From Caballeronia sp. INDeC2 (lineage in GTDB: Bacteria > Pseudomonadota > Gammaproteobacteria > Burkholderiales > Burkholderiaceae), in NCBI RefSeq assembly GCF_023631325.1, contig NZ_JALQDG010000046.1:171229-235228 (forward strand): DNA of 64,000 nt, in the 5' to 3' direction. The notes beneath the pieces are model-generated. The model was not told where the DNA came from. It did not search any database and worked only from the letters and a program-made list of their open reading frames with translations. Made by a program: the position numbers and the translations under genes. Positions within the stretch are counted from its first letter, which is position 1, and every line of letters starts with the position of its first letter. Below are positions 18,211 to 27,513 of this stretch, piece after piece.

Positions 18211-19038
18211 CTAAACGAGACCGCGGCTCGCTTCCGCCGCCCGCCCCCGCAACCAATTGATGCTGGCAAAAAGCAACACGGCAAAGACAATCAGCATGGT
18301 CGCAACCGCAAGAATCGAAGGATCGATCGAATCGCGAATACCGCTCCACATCTGCCGTGGCACGGTGCGCTGATCCGGCCCGCCGATAAACAGAATCACG
18401 ATCACTTCATCGAACGAAGTCGCGAAGGCGAACACGCTGCCCGTGGCCACAGCGGGCGTGATGAGCGGCAAGGTCACACGACGGAACGCCGTCCACGGCG
18501 TCGCGCCGAGGCCGTATGCCGCGCGCAAGAGGCTCTGGTCGAACGACAACAACGAGGCCGTCACCGTGATCACGACAAACGGCGTGCCAAGCGCCGCGTG
18601 CGCGAAGATCACGCCAGGATACGAGTTCACGAGCCCGAGCGGCGCGAAGATCAAATAGAAGCCCGCCGCAACGACGACGATAGGTACGATCATCGGCGAG
18701 ATGATGATCGGCATGATTACCGAGCGCAGCGGAAATTGCGAACGCGAAAGACCGAGTGCGGCAAGCGTGCCAAGACACGTGGCGATCAACGTCGATGCCG
18801 CCCCGATGCCGATGCTGTTCAACAACGAGCGCTGCCAGTCGGAACTCGTCAGCGCCTGCTCGTACCAGCGCAGCGAAAAGCCCTGCAACGGATACGAGAA
18901 ATACGATCCCGAATTGAACGAGAGCGGGATGATCGCGAGAATCGGCGCGACGAGAAAGAACAGCACGATCGCGGTATGCACGCGCACCCAGCGCGATGCG
19001 ATGCGTTCGGTCAGCACCTTGTTGCGTGGCTCTGTCAT
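18211..19038 (-). CDS. ABC transporter permease, PotC-type
   Basis: 275 residues from ATG at 19038 with AGGAG upstream; an in-frame upstream start adds 6 residues. About six membrane helices, and the inner-membrane permease signature around AAYGLGATPWTAFRRVTLPL (EAA loop) that contacts the ATPase. It is the second permease of a spermidine/putrescine-type (Pot) importer and lies last in a run of five co-directional genes: Rieske oxygenase, ATPase, binding protein, permease 1, permease 2. Substrate is probably a cationic amine-like or related organic solute, by family only. Confidence 0.88.
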   Translation of the reverse strand: MTEPRNKVLTERIASRWVRVHTAIVLFFLVAPILAIIPLSFNSGSYFSYPLQGFSLRWYEQALTSSDWQRSLLNSIGIGAASTLIATCLGTLAALGLSRSQFPLRSVIMPIIISPMIVPIVVVAAGFYLIFAPLGLVNSYPGVIFAHAALGTPFVVITVTASLLSFDQSLLRAAYGLGATPWTAFRRVTLPLITPAVATGSVFAFATSFDEVIVILFIGGPDQRTVPRQMWSGIRDSIDPSILAVATMLIVFAVLLFASINWLRGRAAEASRGLV

Positions 19039-19052
19039 GGCAGCAGGACTCC

Positions 19053-20306
19053 TCAACCGAAGCGCAACCGGTCGATGCCGACGATGCGGTTGAACAGGAA
19101 GTAAAAGATCGCCGTGAAGATTACGAGATACGCCGATAGCGCGCCCGCAAGTCCCCAGTTGAGTTGCGTGTTCGTTTGCAGCGCAATGAGTTGACTGATC
19201 ATTTCATCGCCTGCGCCGCCGAGCAAAGCGGGCGTGATGTAGTAACCGAGCGCGAGCACGAAGACGAGAAAGCAGCCTGCGCCGACGCCCGGCAGCGTCT
19301 GCGGAATATAGACGCGCACGAACGCGACGAACGGATGCGCGCCGAGCGATTGCGCCGCTCGCACGTACACGGGCGATACGCCTTTCATCACCGAATAGAT
19401 CGCGAGAATCATGTACGGCAGAAGCACGTGCGTCATGCCGATCAACACGCCCGCGCGATTGAAGATGAGCGGCACCGGATGCGTCGCGAGGCCGAGTCCC
19501 ATCAACAGACCGTTGATGACGCCGCCCGGTTGCAGCAGTACGTACCAGGCCGTCGTGCGCACGAGCAGCGACGTCCAGAACGGCACGATCACGAAGAGCA
19601 TCAGGCGGTTGCTGCTTTGCGCCGGCAAATTGGCGAGCAGCCACGCGACCGGATAACCCAGCACGAGGCACAGCAGCGTGACCGACGCGCTGATCGATAT
19701 CGTGCGCAGGAACGCCTGCCGATACACCGACGAGTTATCCGGCACGAATGCGACATTGCCTTGCGGCGTCACTTGCGCATCGACCGCGGCGAGCAGATAG
19801 TCGGGCGTCGGCGATGTGGCCGCGCGCTTCAGAAGACGCCATATTTCAGGCGAATTCCAGCGTTCGTCCATCTCGATCAACGCGGGCTTCCACGCAGGCG
19901 GCGTGTCGTCGCGAACGCTGCGCGCGGTGCGCATCAAGAGGCTGCGAAACTCGGGCTGCGCGAAGTTGAGCCTGCGCGCGACGGTGCCGAGCTGCCCGCT
20001 CTGCTGCGCCTCCTTGAGTCCGGCCGCGAGCAGCGCGAACGTATGTTCATCGGGCACGCCGCGCCCATCCCATGCATCGAGCGCGCGCGTGAGCGCGGGC
20101 ATGCTGCCCGGCACTTCCTTGTTCTCGACACTGCGCGCGAGCAGGAGCGCGATCGGTGCGATGAACGTCGACAGCAGAAACACGATCAACGGCAATGCAA
20201 GCAACAACGCCTGCACCGATGCGCGGCGGCGCGCTCTTTGATACGAGGCACGGCCATCGGCTCTCGTCGGGGAACCGGTGGCGGGCGCGTGGATCGATGC
20301 AGGCAT
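19053..20306 (-). CDS. ABC transporter permease, PotB-type
   Basis: 417 residues. The first helix (about 29-55) is followed by an extended periplasmic insertion of about 140 residues (roughly 60-200, many charged residues), then five helices and the EAA loop AAQSLGAHPFVAFVRVYIPQ. Such an inserted loop after the first helix is common in larger PotB-like permeases of Proteobacteria. It pairs with the PotC-type permease that starts 14 bp downstream. Gene order and spacing indicate one operon with the binding protein and ATPase. Confidence 0.88.
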   Translation of the reverse strand: MPASIHAPATGSPTRADGRASYQRARRRASVQALLLALPLIVFLLSTFIAPIALLLARSVENKEVPGSMPALTRALDAWDGRGVPDEHTFALLAAGLKEAQQSGQLGTVARRLNFAQPEFRSLLMRTARSVRDDTPPAWKPALIEMDERWNSPEIWRLLKRAATSPTPDYLLAAVDAQVTPQGNVAFVPDNSSVYRQAFLRTISISASVTLLCLVLGYPVAWLLANLPAQSSNRLMLFVIVPFWTSLLVRTTAWYVLLQPGGVINGLLMGLGLATHPVPLIFNRAGVLIGMTHVLLPYMILAIYSVMKGVSPVYVRAAQSLGAHPFVAFVRVYIPQTLPGVGAGCFLVFVLALGYYITPALLGGAGDEMISQLIALQTNTQLNWGLAGALSAYLVIFTAIFYFLFNRIVGIDRLRFG

Positions 20307-20331
20307 GAAGTCCTCGGGTCGTCGAACGGCG

Positions 20332-21378
20332 TTACTGCGTCAGCCACACCTGAAAGCGCTTGTTGATCTGGTCGGCGTTATCGGCCCAGAAATTCGCGTT
20401 GATCTGCACGGCGCGCTTGAAGTTATCCGGCGCGGTCGGCATGTCGGCGAGACGCTGCTTGTCGACGAGCGCAACCGCGTCCTTGCGCGGCGGCGCATAC
20501 GCGATGTACTTCGACAGATCCGCCGATGCCTTCGGCTGCGCTTGCGACACGATGAACTTCGCGGCCGTATCCGCGTGCTTCGCGCCCGTCGGAATCGCCC
20601 ACCATTCGAAGTCGTAGACCTGCGCATCCCACACCGCCTTGAAAGGCTTGTTGTCCTTCTTCGCGGCATCGTCTATGCGGCCGTTATAGGCCTGCACCAT
20701 CACGACAGCGCCGTCGGCGAGCAACTGCGGCGCCTGTGCGCCCGACTCCCACCACACGATGTTCTTCTTGATCGTGTCGAGCTTCTTGAAGGCGCGATCG
20801 ACGCCGGCGGGCGTGCCGAGCACCTTGTACACATCCTTCGGATCGACGCCGTCGGCGATCAACGCCCATTCCATCGACACTTTCGGCGACTTGCGCAAGC
20901 CGCGCTTGCCGGGATACTTCTGCAAGTCGAAGAAGTCGTTGACGGTGCTCGGCGCGGTCTTCAGCTTGCTTGCGTCGTAAGCATAGACGGTGGACCAGAC
21001 CATGCTCGCGACCGCGCAATCGCTGATCGAGCCGGGAATGAAATCGCTCGTCTTGCCGAGCGACTTCTTGTCGAACTTCTGCAGCAATCCTTCATCGCAT
21101 GCGGTGATCGCGTCGTTGGTTTCGAGATCGATCAGATCCCACGTCGTGTTCTTCGCTTGCTCCATCGCGGAGAGCTTGGCGAGGCCGCCGTCGTACGATT
21201 CGGTCGAGAAGTTCACGCCCGTCGCCTGCGTGAACGGTTCGAACCAGGCCTTCTTCGCAGCGGCTTCGTATGCGCCGCCGAAAGTCACGACGGAGAGCGT
21301 TTCCGCCGCGTGTGTCGGGATCGTTGCAAACGCAAATACTGCGAGTGCGGCGCATTGTGCTTTGATGTGAGTGCGCAT
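20332..21378 (-). CDS. ABC transporter periplasmic solute-binding protein, PotD/PotF-like
   Basis: 348 residues from ATG at 21378, one base after the ATPase stop region. Signal peptide MRTHIKAQCAALAVFAFATI with cleavage after THA. The mature part has the type 2 periplasmic-binding fold: LSVVTFGGAYEAAAKKAWFE, ESYDGGLAKL, WDLIDLETNDAITACDEGLL and VYAYDASKLK. This resembles polyamine and opine-type binding proteins. Aromatic residues such as WWE and FEWWAIP may line the pocket. Ligand is not determinable from sequence; the linked Rieske oxygenase suggests an amine that is then oxidised. Confidence 0.88.
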   Translation of the reverse strand: MRTHIKAQCAALAVFAFATIPTHAAETLSVVTFGGAYEAAAKKAWFEPFTQATGVNFSTESYDGGLAKLSAMEQAKNTTWDLIDLETNDAITACDEGLLQKFDKKSLGKTSDFIPGSISDCAVASMVWSTVYAYDASKLKTAPSTVNDFFDLQKYPGKRGLRKSPKVSMEWALIADGVDPKDVYKVLGTPAGVDRAFKKLDTIKKNIVWWESGAQAPQLLADGAVVMVQAYNGRIDDAAKKDNKPFKAVWDAQVYDFEWWAIPTGAKHADTAAKFIVSQAQPKASADLSKYIAYAPPRKDAVALVDKQRLADMPTAPDNFKRAVQINANFWADNADQINKRFQVWLTQ

Positions 21379-21379
21379 G

Positions 21380-22561
21380 TCAGTTGGCTCCTGCGGGTGC
21401 GGTCGAGATGAGGGAAGGTGAGGGCGGTGTGGTTGGGGCAATCGCGGGGGCGCTCTTTAGCGCCATCATCGCGAGAATCTTGCAGTCGTCGTGACGCCAT
21501 GCAATTTCGATCGTGCTGCCGGCTGCGGGCAATGCATGACGCTGCGTGTTGGGCACTTTCACGACGATGGAATCGCGCGAGCCCAGCTTCAGATGCACGC
21601 GATGATGATCGCCGCAATACACGAGTTCCTCGACGCAGGCGCGCACGACGTTGCTGTGCTCGTCGGCTTGTGCGCCTTCCGCGCCCGCGATATGCGCGCG
21701 TTCGGGACGCAGCGCGAGCATCGCTTCGTCGCCGGCGCGCAGGCCGTGTTCGCAGCGTCCGCGAATGATGCTGCCATCCGATAACGCGAGCATCGCCCAT
21801 TCGTCGTTCACGCTGGTGACGTGCCCCGTGAGCCCGTTGTTCTCGCCGACGAAGTTCGCGACGAATGCGTTCTGCGCGTTCTCGTAGAGCTCGCTTGGCG
21901 TGGCGGCCTGCTGGATGCGGCCATCGGAAAAGACGGCGACGCGGTCGGACATCGTCAATGCTTCGGCCTGATCGTGCGTCACGTAGACGATCGTCAGCGA
22001 GAGCTCGCGATGCAGCCGCATGATTTCGTATTGCATCGTTTCGCGCAGGCGCTTATCCAGTGCGCCGAGCGGCTCGTCCATCAGCACGACGCTCGGCTCG
22101 AACACGAGCGCGCGCGCGAGCGCGACGCGCTGCTGCTGGCCGCCGGAAAGCTGCGAGGGACGCCGGTTCGCGAGATGCGGAAGCTCGATCATCTCCAGTG
22201 CGCGCTTGACGCGCACCTTCTGCTCGGCGCGGCTCATACGACGCACGGAAAGCGGAAACGCGACGTTCTCCGCAATCGTCAGATGCGGAAAAAGCGCGTA
22301 GTTCTGAAACACCATGCCGATGTCGCGTTGATGCGGCGGCTTGTCGTCCAGACGCCTGCCATCGAGGCGAATCTCGCCTTGTGTCGGCGTTTCGAAGCCC
22401 GCGAGCATCATGAGCGTGGTCGTCTTGCCTGAGCCCGACGGTCCGAGCAGCGAAAGAAACTCTCCCTTGCGCACGTCGAGGTTCAGGTCCTCCACGACAT
22501 AGTGCGCGCCGTCATACGATTTGCTCACGCCCGAGAAGGAGATGAAGGAAGGGTCTGACAT
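21380..22561 (-). CDS. ABC transporter ATP-binding protein, PotA-type
   Basis: 393 residues. Walker A GPSGSGKTTTLMML (about 39-52), Q-loop VFQNYALFPHLT, signature LSGGQQQRVALARAL and Walker B VVLMDEPLGALD, with the H-loop in VYVTHDQAEAL. A C-terminal TOBE-like domain (about 290-370, RPERAHIAG and VHLKLGSRDSIVVKVP) is typical of the PotA/UgpC group. It energises the neighbouring two-permease importer. It starts 19 bp after the Rieske gene on the same strand, so the oxygenase and importer are probably cotranscribed. Confidence 0.92.
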   Translation of the reverse strand: MSDPSFISFSGVSKSYDGAHYVVEDLNLDVRKGEFLSLLGPSGSGKTTTLMMLAGFETPTQGEIRLDGRRLDDKPPHQRDIGMVFQNYALFPHLTIAENVAFPLSVRRMSRAEQKVRVKRALEMIELPHLANRRPSQLSGGQQQRVALARALVFEPSVVLMDEPLGALDKRLRETMQYEIMRLHRELSLTIVYVTHDQAEALTMSDRVAVFSDGRIQQAATPSELYENAQNAFVANFVGENNGLTGHVTSVNDEWAMLALSDGSIIRGRCEHGLRAGDEAMLALRPERAHIAGAEGAQADEHSNVVRACVEELVYCGDHHRVHLKLGSRDSIVVKVPNTQRHALPAAGSTIEIAWRHDDCKILAMMALKSAPAIAPTTPPSPSLISTAPAGAN

Positions 22562-22580
22562 CGTGATCGCGTCCTGTCTT

Positions 22581-23720
22581 TCAATGCTGTGCGAGCTTCG
22601 CCGCGATATAGCGCGCGAAGTCGTAGTTGGGCCGTTCGAGATGGCTCAGATTGCCGGGCTTCGCGAGCGGCGCATGCACGCCGCGAAACACCGCTTCCAC
22701 GCCGCGCCTGTCTTCCGCGTTCACTTCGTCCAGCAGCTTCTTCAACGTCGTCATATGCGCGTTCGCTTCCGGATCGGCGATGAATTCAGGCGCGAGCCCG
22801 CCGCCGAAGCGTATATGCACTTGCCCGACGCCGCGCGGTTGCAGCACGAGATACCAGAAATAGCCGGGCGTGAGCGTGACGAGATGCGTCGGGTAGATCG
22901 CGAGCAGCGCGGTCGTCTTGCGCCAGTGACCCGATAAGCGCGTGTTGTCCGGATGCGCATTGCCGATCGGCAAGCTCGCTTCCTTCGTGATCCAGTGATA
23001 GTTGAACGCGGGGTAGCCTGGCGGGCACTCCATCTCTTCGAGCCTCGAATGCGGCCCTACGGTTGCGCGATGCAGCATCGGCAAGTGATAGCTTTCCATG
23101 AAATTTTCCGCGAGGATTTTCCAGTTGGTATCCCACACGTGCTCTTCATAGAAAGTTTCGATGTAGTCGGTCATGCCGTATGCGCCGATGAGTTCGCTCA
23201 ATTCAGCGAGTTGCTTTTGAACGGGCGGCGCACTTTCATTGAGCGTCACATAGATCCAGCCTTGCCATTCCTCGCAGTGCACGGCGGGCAATCTATAGCT
23301 TTCCTTGCAGAACCCTTCTTGCCGTTCCATGAGGGGCGCGCCCTTCAATTCGCCGTCGAGTCCATAGCTCCACGCGTGATACGGACACACGATACGGCGC
23401 TTGTTGCCGCGTCCTTCGAGCAGCACCGACATGCGATGCAGGCACACATTGGACATTGCCTTGAGCTGCATCTGCTCGTCGCGCACTACGACTACCGGTT
23501 GCTCGCCGAGCTGCGCCGTCAGATAGTCGCCGGGCTCTTTCAACGCGCTTGCGCGGCCGACGCATTGCCATTCGCGCGCGAAGATCTCGCGCTCTTCGAG
23601 AGCCAAAAACTCGGGCGAAGTATAGACACCGGGCGGCATGGCGCGCGCATCGCTGAATGATCGTTCGCAATTCGACCGCATTTCGTCGATGAGCGTTTGC
23701 ACCGCGATGGTCCTTGTCAT
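22581..23720 (-). CDS. Rieske non-heme iron oxygenase, alpha subunit (GbcA/CntA-like type)
   Basis: 379 residues from ATG at 23720 (GGAG 6 nt upstream); ATG at 23732 is also possible. The Rieske [2Fe-2S] ligands are Cys93, His95, Cys112 and His115 (CLHRMSVL and CPYHAW). The mononuclear iron motif ENFMESYHLPMLH gives His212 and His217. The residue that bridges to the neighbouring Rieske centre is Glu209 rather than the Asp of aromatic dioxygenases; Glu here is known from carnitine oxygenase CntA and related quaternary-amine oxygenases. It probably hydroxylates or demethylates an amine delivered by the linked Pot-type importer. No reductase is adjacent; the GbcB-like protein at 40018 is a candidate partner. 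Confidence 0.85.
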   Translation of the reverse strand: MTRTIAVQTLIDEMRSNCERSFSDARAMPPGVYTSPEFLALEEREIFAREWQCVGRASALKEPGDYLTAQLGEQPVVVVRDEQMQLKAMSNVCLHRMSVLLEGRGNKRRIVCPYHAWSYGLDGELKGAPLMERQEGFCKESYRLPAVHCEEWQGWIYVTLNESAPPVQKQLAELSELIGAYGMTDYIETFYEEHVWDTNWKILAENFMESYHLPMLHRATVGPHSRLEEMECPPGYPAFNYHWITKEASLPIGNAHPDNTRLSGHWRKTTALLAIYPTHLVTLTPGYFWYLVLQPRGVGQVHIRFGGGLAPEFIADPEANAHMTTLKKLLDEVNAEDRRGVEAVFRGVHAPLAKPGNLSHLERPNYDFARYIAAKLAQH

Positions 23721-23894
23721 GAGGCTCTCCATGTTCCTCCCCGGGGAAGCGTGGCAGCGCGAGGTTTCAAGGCGTTGCGCACGACATGGACATCAATCTA
23801 TCAAGCCAAATTGCCAGCCAAAATATTGTTTTCGGATACAAAGCAAAGCTTTTACCTATGCAGCGCGCATAACTTCTTTATTCGACGGCGCGCA

Positions 23895-24821
23895 TCATGT
23901 ATCGATATGCAATCGCCGGATATAAGTCTCGCAAAACGACGAGAAGCGATGCACGACCTGTCTCGGGCGCATCGTGCGCGATTGCGCGATGCCCAGCGTC
24001 GTCGCGTTGACGTTGTCCTTGAAGCGCTTAATCACGAAGTCTTCGCCGTCCACCGTGCGATTCGATTTGAGCGGAAAATTGAGGATGCTATAGCCGAGAC
24101 CGTTCGCCACCATGCCGCGCACGACTTCCGGCTGCGATGAACGAAACGCGGGCACGGGGCGGCTGCCGACCGCATCGAAGAGCGCGGCGAAATACTCGCG
24201 GCTGTGCGGCAGATCCAGCATCACGTAAGGCTCGGGCAGCAAGTCGGCGAGCGATACCTTGCGCGCCCGTGCAAGCCGATGCGTCTTCGGCAGGATCACA
24301 TACGGCGGCAAGGAAATGAGCGGCGTGAAAGCGATATCTTCCGTGAGATCGAGACTATAGGTGAGCGCGATATCGAGCGAGCCGTCATGCAGCCCGCGCA
24401 ACAAGCCGTCCTGGTGCGCCTCGACCGTGCGAAACGAAATGCCCGCGTGCCCGGCCGTGAAGCGGCTGATGAGACCCGGCATCAGCGGCGGCGCGAGCGA
24501 CACGAGGCAGCCGAGCGCGATGGAGCCGGTCATGCCGCCATCCATTTCCTTCGCGGCCATTTGCAGTTCTTCCGCGATCTTCAGCAGATTGCGCGCTTGC
24601 CCGAGCAAATCGCGGCCCGCCTGCGTAAGCGACAGACCGCTCGCGTGACGCCGGATGAATAGTTGCACGCCGAACGATTCCTCGAGATCGGCGAGCGCGG
24701 TCGATATCGACGGCTGCGAAATATGCAGTCTTTTAGCGGCGGCAGTGAACGACAACGCTTCCGCCGTCACGACGAAATAACGTAGTTGCCGCAGCGAATA
24801 GCGCAAGGGATGAACTTCCAT
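23895..24821 (-). CDS. LysR-family transcriptional regulator
   Basis: 308 residues from ATG at 24821 (GGAG 8 nt upstream). N-terminal winged helix SLRQLRYFVVTAEALSFTAA then KRLHISQPSISTALADLEES, followed by an effector domain with LALDIALTYSL-like core (GSLDIALTYSLDL) and LPEPYVMLDLPHSREYF. It lies between the importer/Rieske operon (same strand) and the divergent FMO operon. A strong inverted repeat in the divergent promoter region is its probable operator, so it likely controls both. The co-inducer is unknown. Confidence 0.9.
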   Translation of the reverse strand: MEVHPLRYSLRQLRYFVVTAEALSFTAAAKRLHISQPSISTALADLEESFGVQLFIRRHASGLSLTQAGRDLLGQARNLLKIAEELQMAAKEMDGGMTGSIALGCLVSLAPPLMPGLISRFTAGHAGISFRTVEAHQDGLLRGLHDGSLDIALTYSLDLTEDIAFTPLISLPPYVILPKTHRLARARKVSLADLLPEPYVMLDLPHSREYFAALFDAVGSRPVPAFRSSQPEVVRGMVANGLGYSILNFPLKSNRTVDGEDFVIKRFKDNVNATTLGIAQSRTMRPRQVVHRFSSFCETYIRRLHIDT

Positions 24822-24880
24822 CGACGACGCTCCATGGATCATGCTTCGATGGGCCGCATTGTGAAGCGCTCAAAAATCAT

Positions 24881-24906
24881 TGCATAGCCAAATCCGATGC
24901 TATGCA
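24881..24906. promoter_or_regulatory. Putative LysR operator in the divergent promoter
   Basis: Perfect 8-bp arms TGCATAGC (24881-24888) and GCTATGCA (24899-24906) with a 10-bp spacer, about 60 bp upstream of the LysR gene and about 90 bp upstream of the flavoprotein gene. An A+T-rich promoter-like stretch follows (24906-24930). The size and symmetry fit a LysR-type recognition site. Confidence 0.6.
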
Positions 24907-24996
24907 TTTTTTAAATATATTTTTCAGATTTGGGCGGGGCGCGTAGATTTTCTCGAAGACATCACGGATACAACGGCCTTTCGGAAGGACATAGCC

Positions 24997-26346
24997 ATGA
25001 CAGTGGAAAGGAAATCAATCGACACGCTCGTGGTCGGCGCGGGACAGGCCGGCGTCGCGATGAGCGAACATCTGAGCAGGCTCGGCGTGCCGCATCTCGT
25101 GCTTGAACGCGATCGTATCGCCGAGCGCTGGCGCACGGGCCGATGGGATTCGCTCGTCGCCAATGGCCCCGCGTGGCACGATCGTTTCCCTAATCTCGAG
25201 TTCGCGAACTTCGATCCCAACGCTTTCGCATCGAAGGAACAGGTCGCGGATTACTTCGTCGAATACGCGAAGAAGTTCGATGCGCCCATTCGCACCGGCG
25301 TCGAAGTGAAGAAGGTCGTGCGCAATGCGGGGCGGCCGGGTTTTACTGTCGACACGTCTGAAGGAACGATCGATGCGAATCGCATCGTCGTGGCGACGGG
25401 TCCGTTCCAGCGTCCCGTGATTCCGCCGATCGCGCCGAAGAGCGCCTCGCTCACGCAGATTCATTCCGCCGACTATCGCAATCCGCAGCAATTGCCCGAA
25501 GGCGGCGTGCTGGTCGTGGGCGCGGGATCGTCGGGCGTGCAGATCGCCGACGAATTGCAGCGCGCGGGCCGCCGCGTGTACCTGTCGGTCGGCGCGCACG
25601 ACCGTCCGCCGCGCGGCTATCGCGGACGCGACTTCTGCTGGTGGCTCGGCGTGCTCGGCGAATGGGACGCGGAAGTGATGAAGCCCGGCCGCGAGCATGT
25701 GACGATCGCGGTGAGCGGCGCGCGCGGCGGCCATACGGTGGATTTCAGGCGTCTCGCGCATCAGGGCATCACGCTCGTCGGTCTGACGAAATCATTCGAC
25801 GATACCCGCGTCACGTTCGAAGCCGATCTCGCGGATAACATTCGCCGTGGCGATGAAAACTATCTTTCATTGCTCGATGCCGCCGATAACTACGCGCAAC
25901 GCAACGGCCTCGATCTTCCCGAAGAGCCCGAAGCCCGCATCATTCCCGAAGATCCGGAATGCATGACGCATCCGCTGCTCGAGCTCGATATGGCGAAGGA
26001 AGGCGTGACGTCGATCATTTGGGCGACGGGTTATGCCGTCGATTTCACCTGGCTGCAAGTCGATGCATTCGACGACAAAGGCAAGCCCAAACATCAGCGC
26101 GGCGTCGCGAAAGAACCGGGCATCTATTTCCTCGGCTTGCCGTGGTTGTCGCGCCGAGGCTCGGCGTTCATCTGGGGCGTGTGGCACGACGCGAAACATA
26201 TCGCCGATCACATCGTCACGCAGCGCAAATACCTCGCGTATTACGACGCGCCGAAACATCACGAAGAAGACAAGCGCGTCGAAAGCGTCGAGCCCGCATC
26301 CGATGAATCGCGCGTCCACAAGGTCAGCGAGATGGGCGTCAACTGA
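24997..26346 (+). CDS. Flavin-containing monooxygenase-like NAD(P)/FAD oxidoreductase
   Basis: 449 residues from ATG at 24997 (AAGGA 7 nt upstream). Two Rossmann motifs: GAGQAG at 14-19 for FAD and GAGSSG at 175-180 for NAD(P). The VATGPFQRP segment (about 132-140) and RWRTGRWDSLVANGPAW resemble CzcO/FMO proteins that oxygenate soft nucleophiles such as amines or sulphides. It heads an operon with RidA, DUF1028, M20 peptidase and NCS1 permease genes, divergent from the LysR gene. It probably catalyses an oxidation step of an N-containing substrate; the actual substrate is not visible. Confidence 0.82.
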   Translation: MTVERKSIDTLVVGAGQAGVAMSEHLSRLGVPHLVLERDRIAERWRTGRWDSLVANGPAWHDRFPNLEFANFDPNAFASKEQVADYFVEYAKKFDAPIRTGVEVKKVVRNAGRPGFTVDTSEGTIDANRIVVATGPFQRPVIPPIAPKSASLTQIHSADYRNPQQLPEGGVLVVGAGSSGVQIADELQRAGRRVYLSVGAHDRPPRGYRGRDFCWWLGVLGEWDAEVMKPGREHVTIAVSGARGGHTVDFRRLAHQGITLVGLTKSFDDTRVTFEADLADNIRRGDENYLSLLDAADNYAQRNGLDLPEEPEARIIPEDPECMTHPLLELDMAKEGVTSIIWATGYAVDFTWLQVDAFDDKGKPKHQRGVAKEPGIYFLGLPWLSRRGSAFIWGVWHDAKHIADHIVTQRKYLAYYDAPKHHEEDKRVESVEPASDESRVHKVSEMGVN

Positions 26347-26378
26347 TTTCAAACATATCCCGTATCAAGGTGCATTCG

Positions 26379-26816
26379 ATGAGCCAACCCACGCATACCC
26401 GTATCCGCATGTTCAACACCAAGGATACGTATCCGAATCAGTCGCTCGATAACGATCTTTGCCAGGCCGTGCGTGCGGGCAATACCGTCTATGTGCGCGG
26501 TCAGATCGGCACGGATTTCGACGGCAATCTCGTCGGTCTTGGCGACCCGCGCGCGCAGGCCGAGCAGGCGATGAAAAACGTGAAGCAGTTGCTCGAAGAA
26601 GCGGGCAGCGATCTTTCGCACATCGTCAAGACGACGACTTATCTCACCGATGTGCGCTATCGCGAGCCGGTGTATCGCGAAGTCGGCAAGTGGCTGAAAG
26701 GCGTGTTTCCGATTTCGACGGGCCTTACCGTCGTGGCGCTCGGTCAGCCCGAATGGCTGATGGAGATCGACGTGATCGCCGTCATTCCCGATGGATGGAC
26801 GCCGGCGCAAGTCTGA
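26379..26816 (+). CDS. RidA-family protein (reactive enamine/imine deaminase-like)
   Basis: 145 residues from ATG at 26379 with AAGG 8 nt upstream. The Rid fold is recognisable from NTVYVRGQIGTDFDG, AEQAMKNVKQLLEEAGSDLS and KTTTYLTDVRYREPVY, with Arg residues in the usual ligand-binding position, and VVALGQPEWLMEIDVIAVI at the end. Rid proteins hydrolyse reactive imines or aminoacrylate-type intermediates; catabolic-operon members deal with pathway-specific ones. Its place between a flavoprotein oxidase and amidohydrolases supports an imine-producing oxidation upstream. Not necessarily a housekeeping RidA. Confidence 0.88.
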   Translation: MSQPTHTRIRMFNTKDTYPNQSLDNDLCQAVRAGNTVYVRGQIGTDFDGNLVGLGDPRAQAEQAMKNVKQLLEEAGSDLSHIVKTTTYLTDVRYREPVYREVGKWLKGVFPISTGLTVVALGQPEWLMEIDVIAVIPDGWTPAQV

Positions 26817-26835
26817 GCGACGCAAAGGAGGGCAC

Positions 26836-27513
26836 ATGACTTTTTCTATCGTCGGACGAGGTGAAGAGACGGGGCAGCTCGGCATCGCGATCAGTTCGTC
26901 GAGCATTGCGGTGGGCGCGCGTTGTCCCTGGGTGCGCGCGGGCGTCGGTGTTGTCGCGACGCAGAACGTCACGCTGCCCGCGCTCGGTTCGCAGATTCTC
27001 GACCACATGGAAAGCGCGAAGCTCGATCCCACCGCGGCGCTCGACCGCGCGCTGGCTGCGAACGAATGGAGCGAGTATCGGCAGGTGACCGTGATCGATG
27101 CGCAAGGCCGCACCGCGTTCTTCAGCGGCAAGCAGGCGCTCGGCACGTATCACGCGGTCGCGGGCAGGCAATGCGTCGCGGCGGGCAACATGCTCGCGGG
27201 CATTCACGTGATCGAAGCGATGATTCCCGCGTTCGAGAATGCATCCGGCCATCTCGCGGACCGCCTTCTCACAGCGATGCACGCGGCGATTGCAGCGGGC
27301 GGCGAAGCTGGCCCCGTGCATTCGGCGGCGCTGAAGATCGCGGGCGAGCAAAGTTGGCCGCTCGTCGATCTGCGCGTCGACTGGGCGGAAGACGATCCCA
27401 TCGGCAAGCTCGATGTACTCTGGCAAGCGTACCGGCCGCAGATGCAGGACTACGTGACCCGCGCATTGAATCCGACCGCCGCGCCGAGCTATGGAGTGCC
27501 GGGCGATGAGTGA
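26836..27513 (+). CDS. DUF1028 family protein
   Basis: 225 residues from ATG at 26836 behind AAGGAGG. The N-terminus TFSIVGRGEETGQLGIAISS and SSSIAVGARCPWVRAGVGVV is the DUF1028 signature, with a predicted Ntn-hydrolase-like sandwich. Function is not established for the family; members often sit in amino acid or amide catabolic operons next to RidA and M20 peptidases, as here. A hydrolase role on an N-acyl or amide compound is a guess from this. Its last codons overlap the next gene start by 8 nt, so translation is coupled. Confidence 0.85.
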   Translation: MTFSIVGRGEETGQLGIAISSSSIAVGARCPWVRAGVGVVATQNVTLPALGSQILDHMESAKLDPTAALDRALAANEWSEYRQVTVIDAQGRTAFFSGKQALGTYHAVAGRQCVAAGNMLAGIHVIEAMIPAFENASGHLADRLLTAMHAAIAAGGEAGPVHSAALKIAGEQSWPLVDLRVDWAEDDPIGKLDVLWQAYRPQMQDYVTRALNPTAAPSYGVPGDE

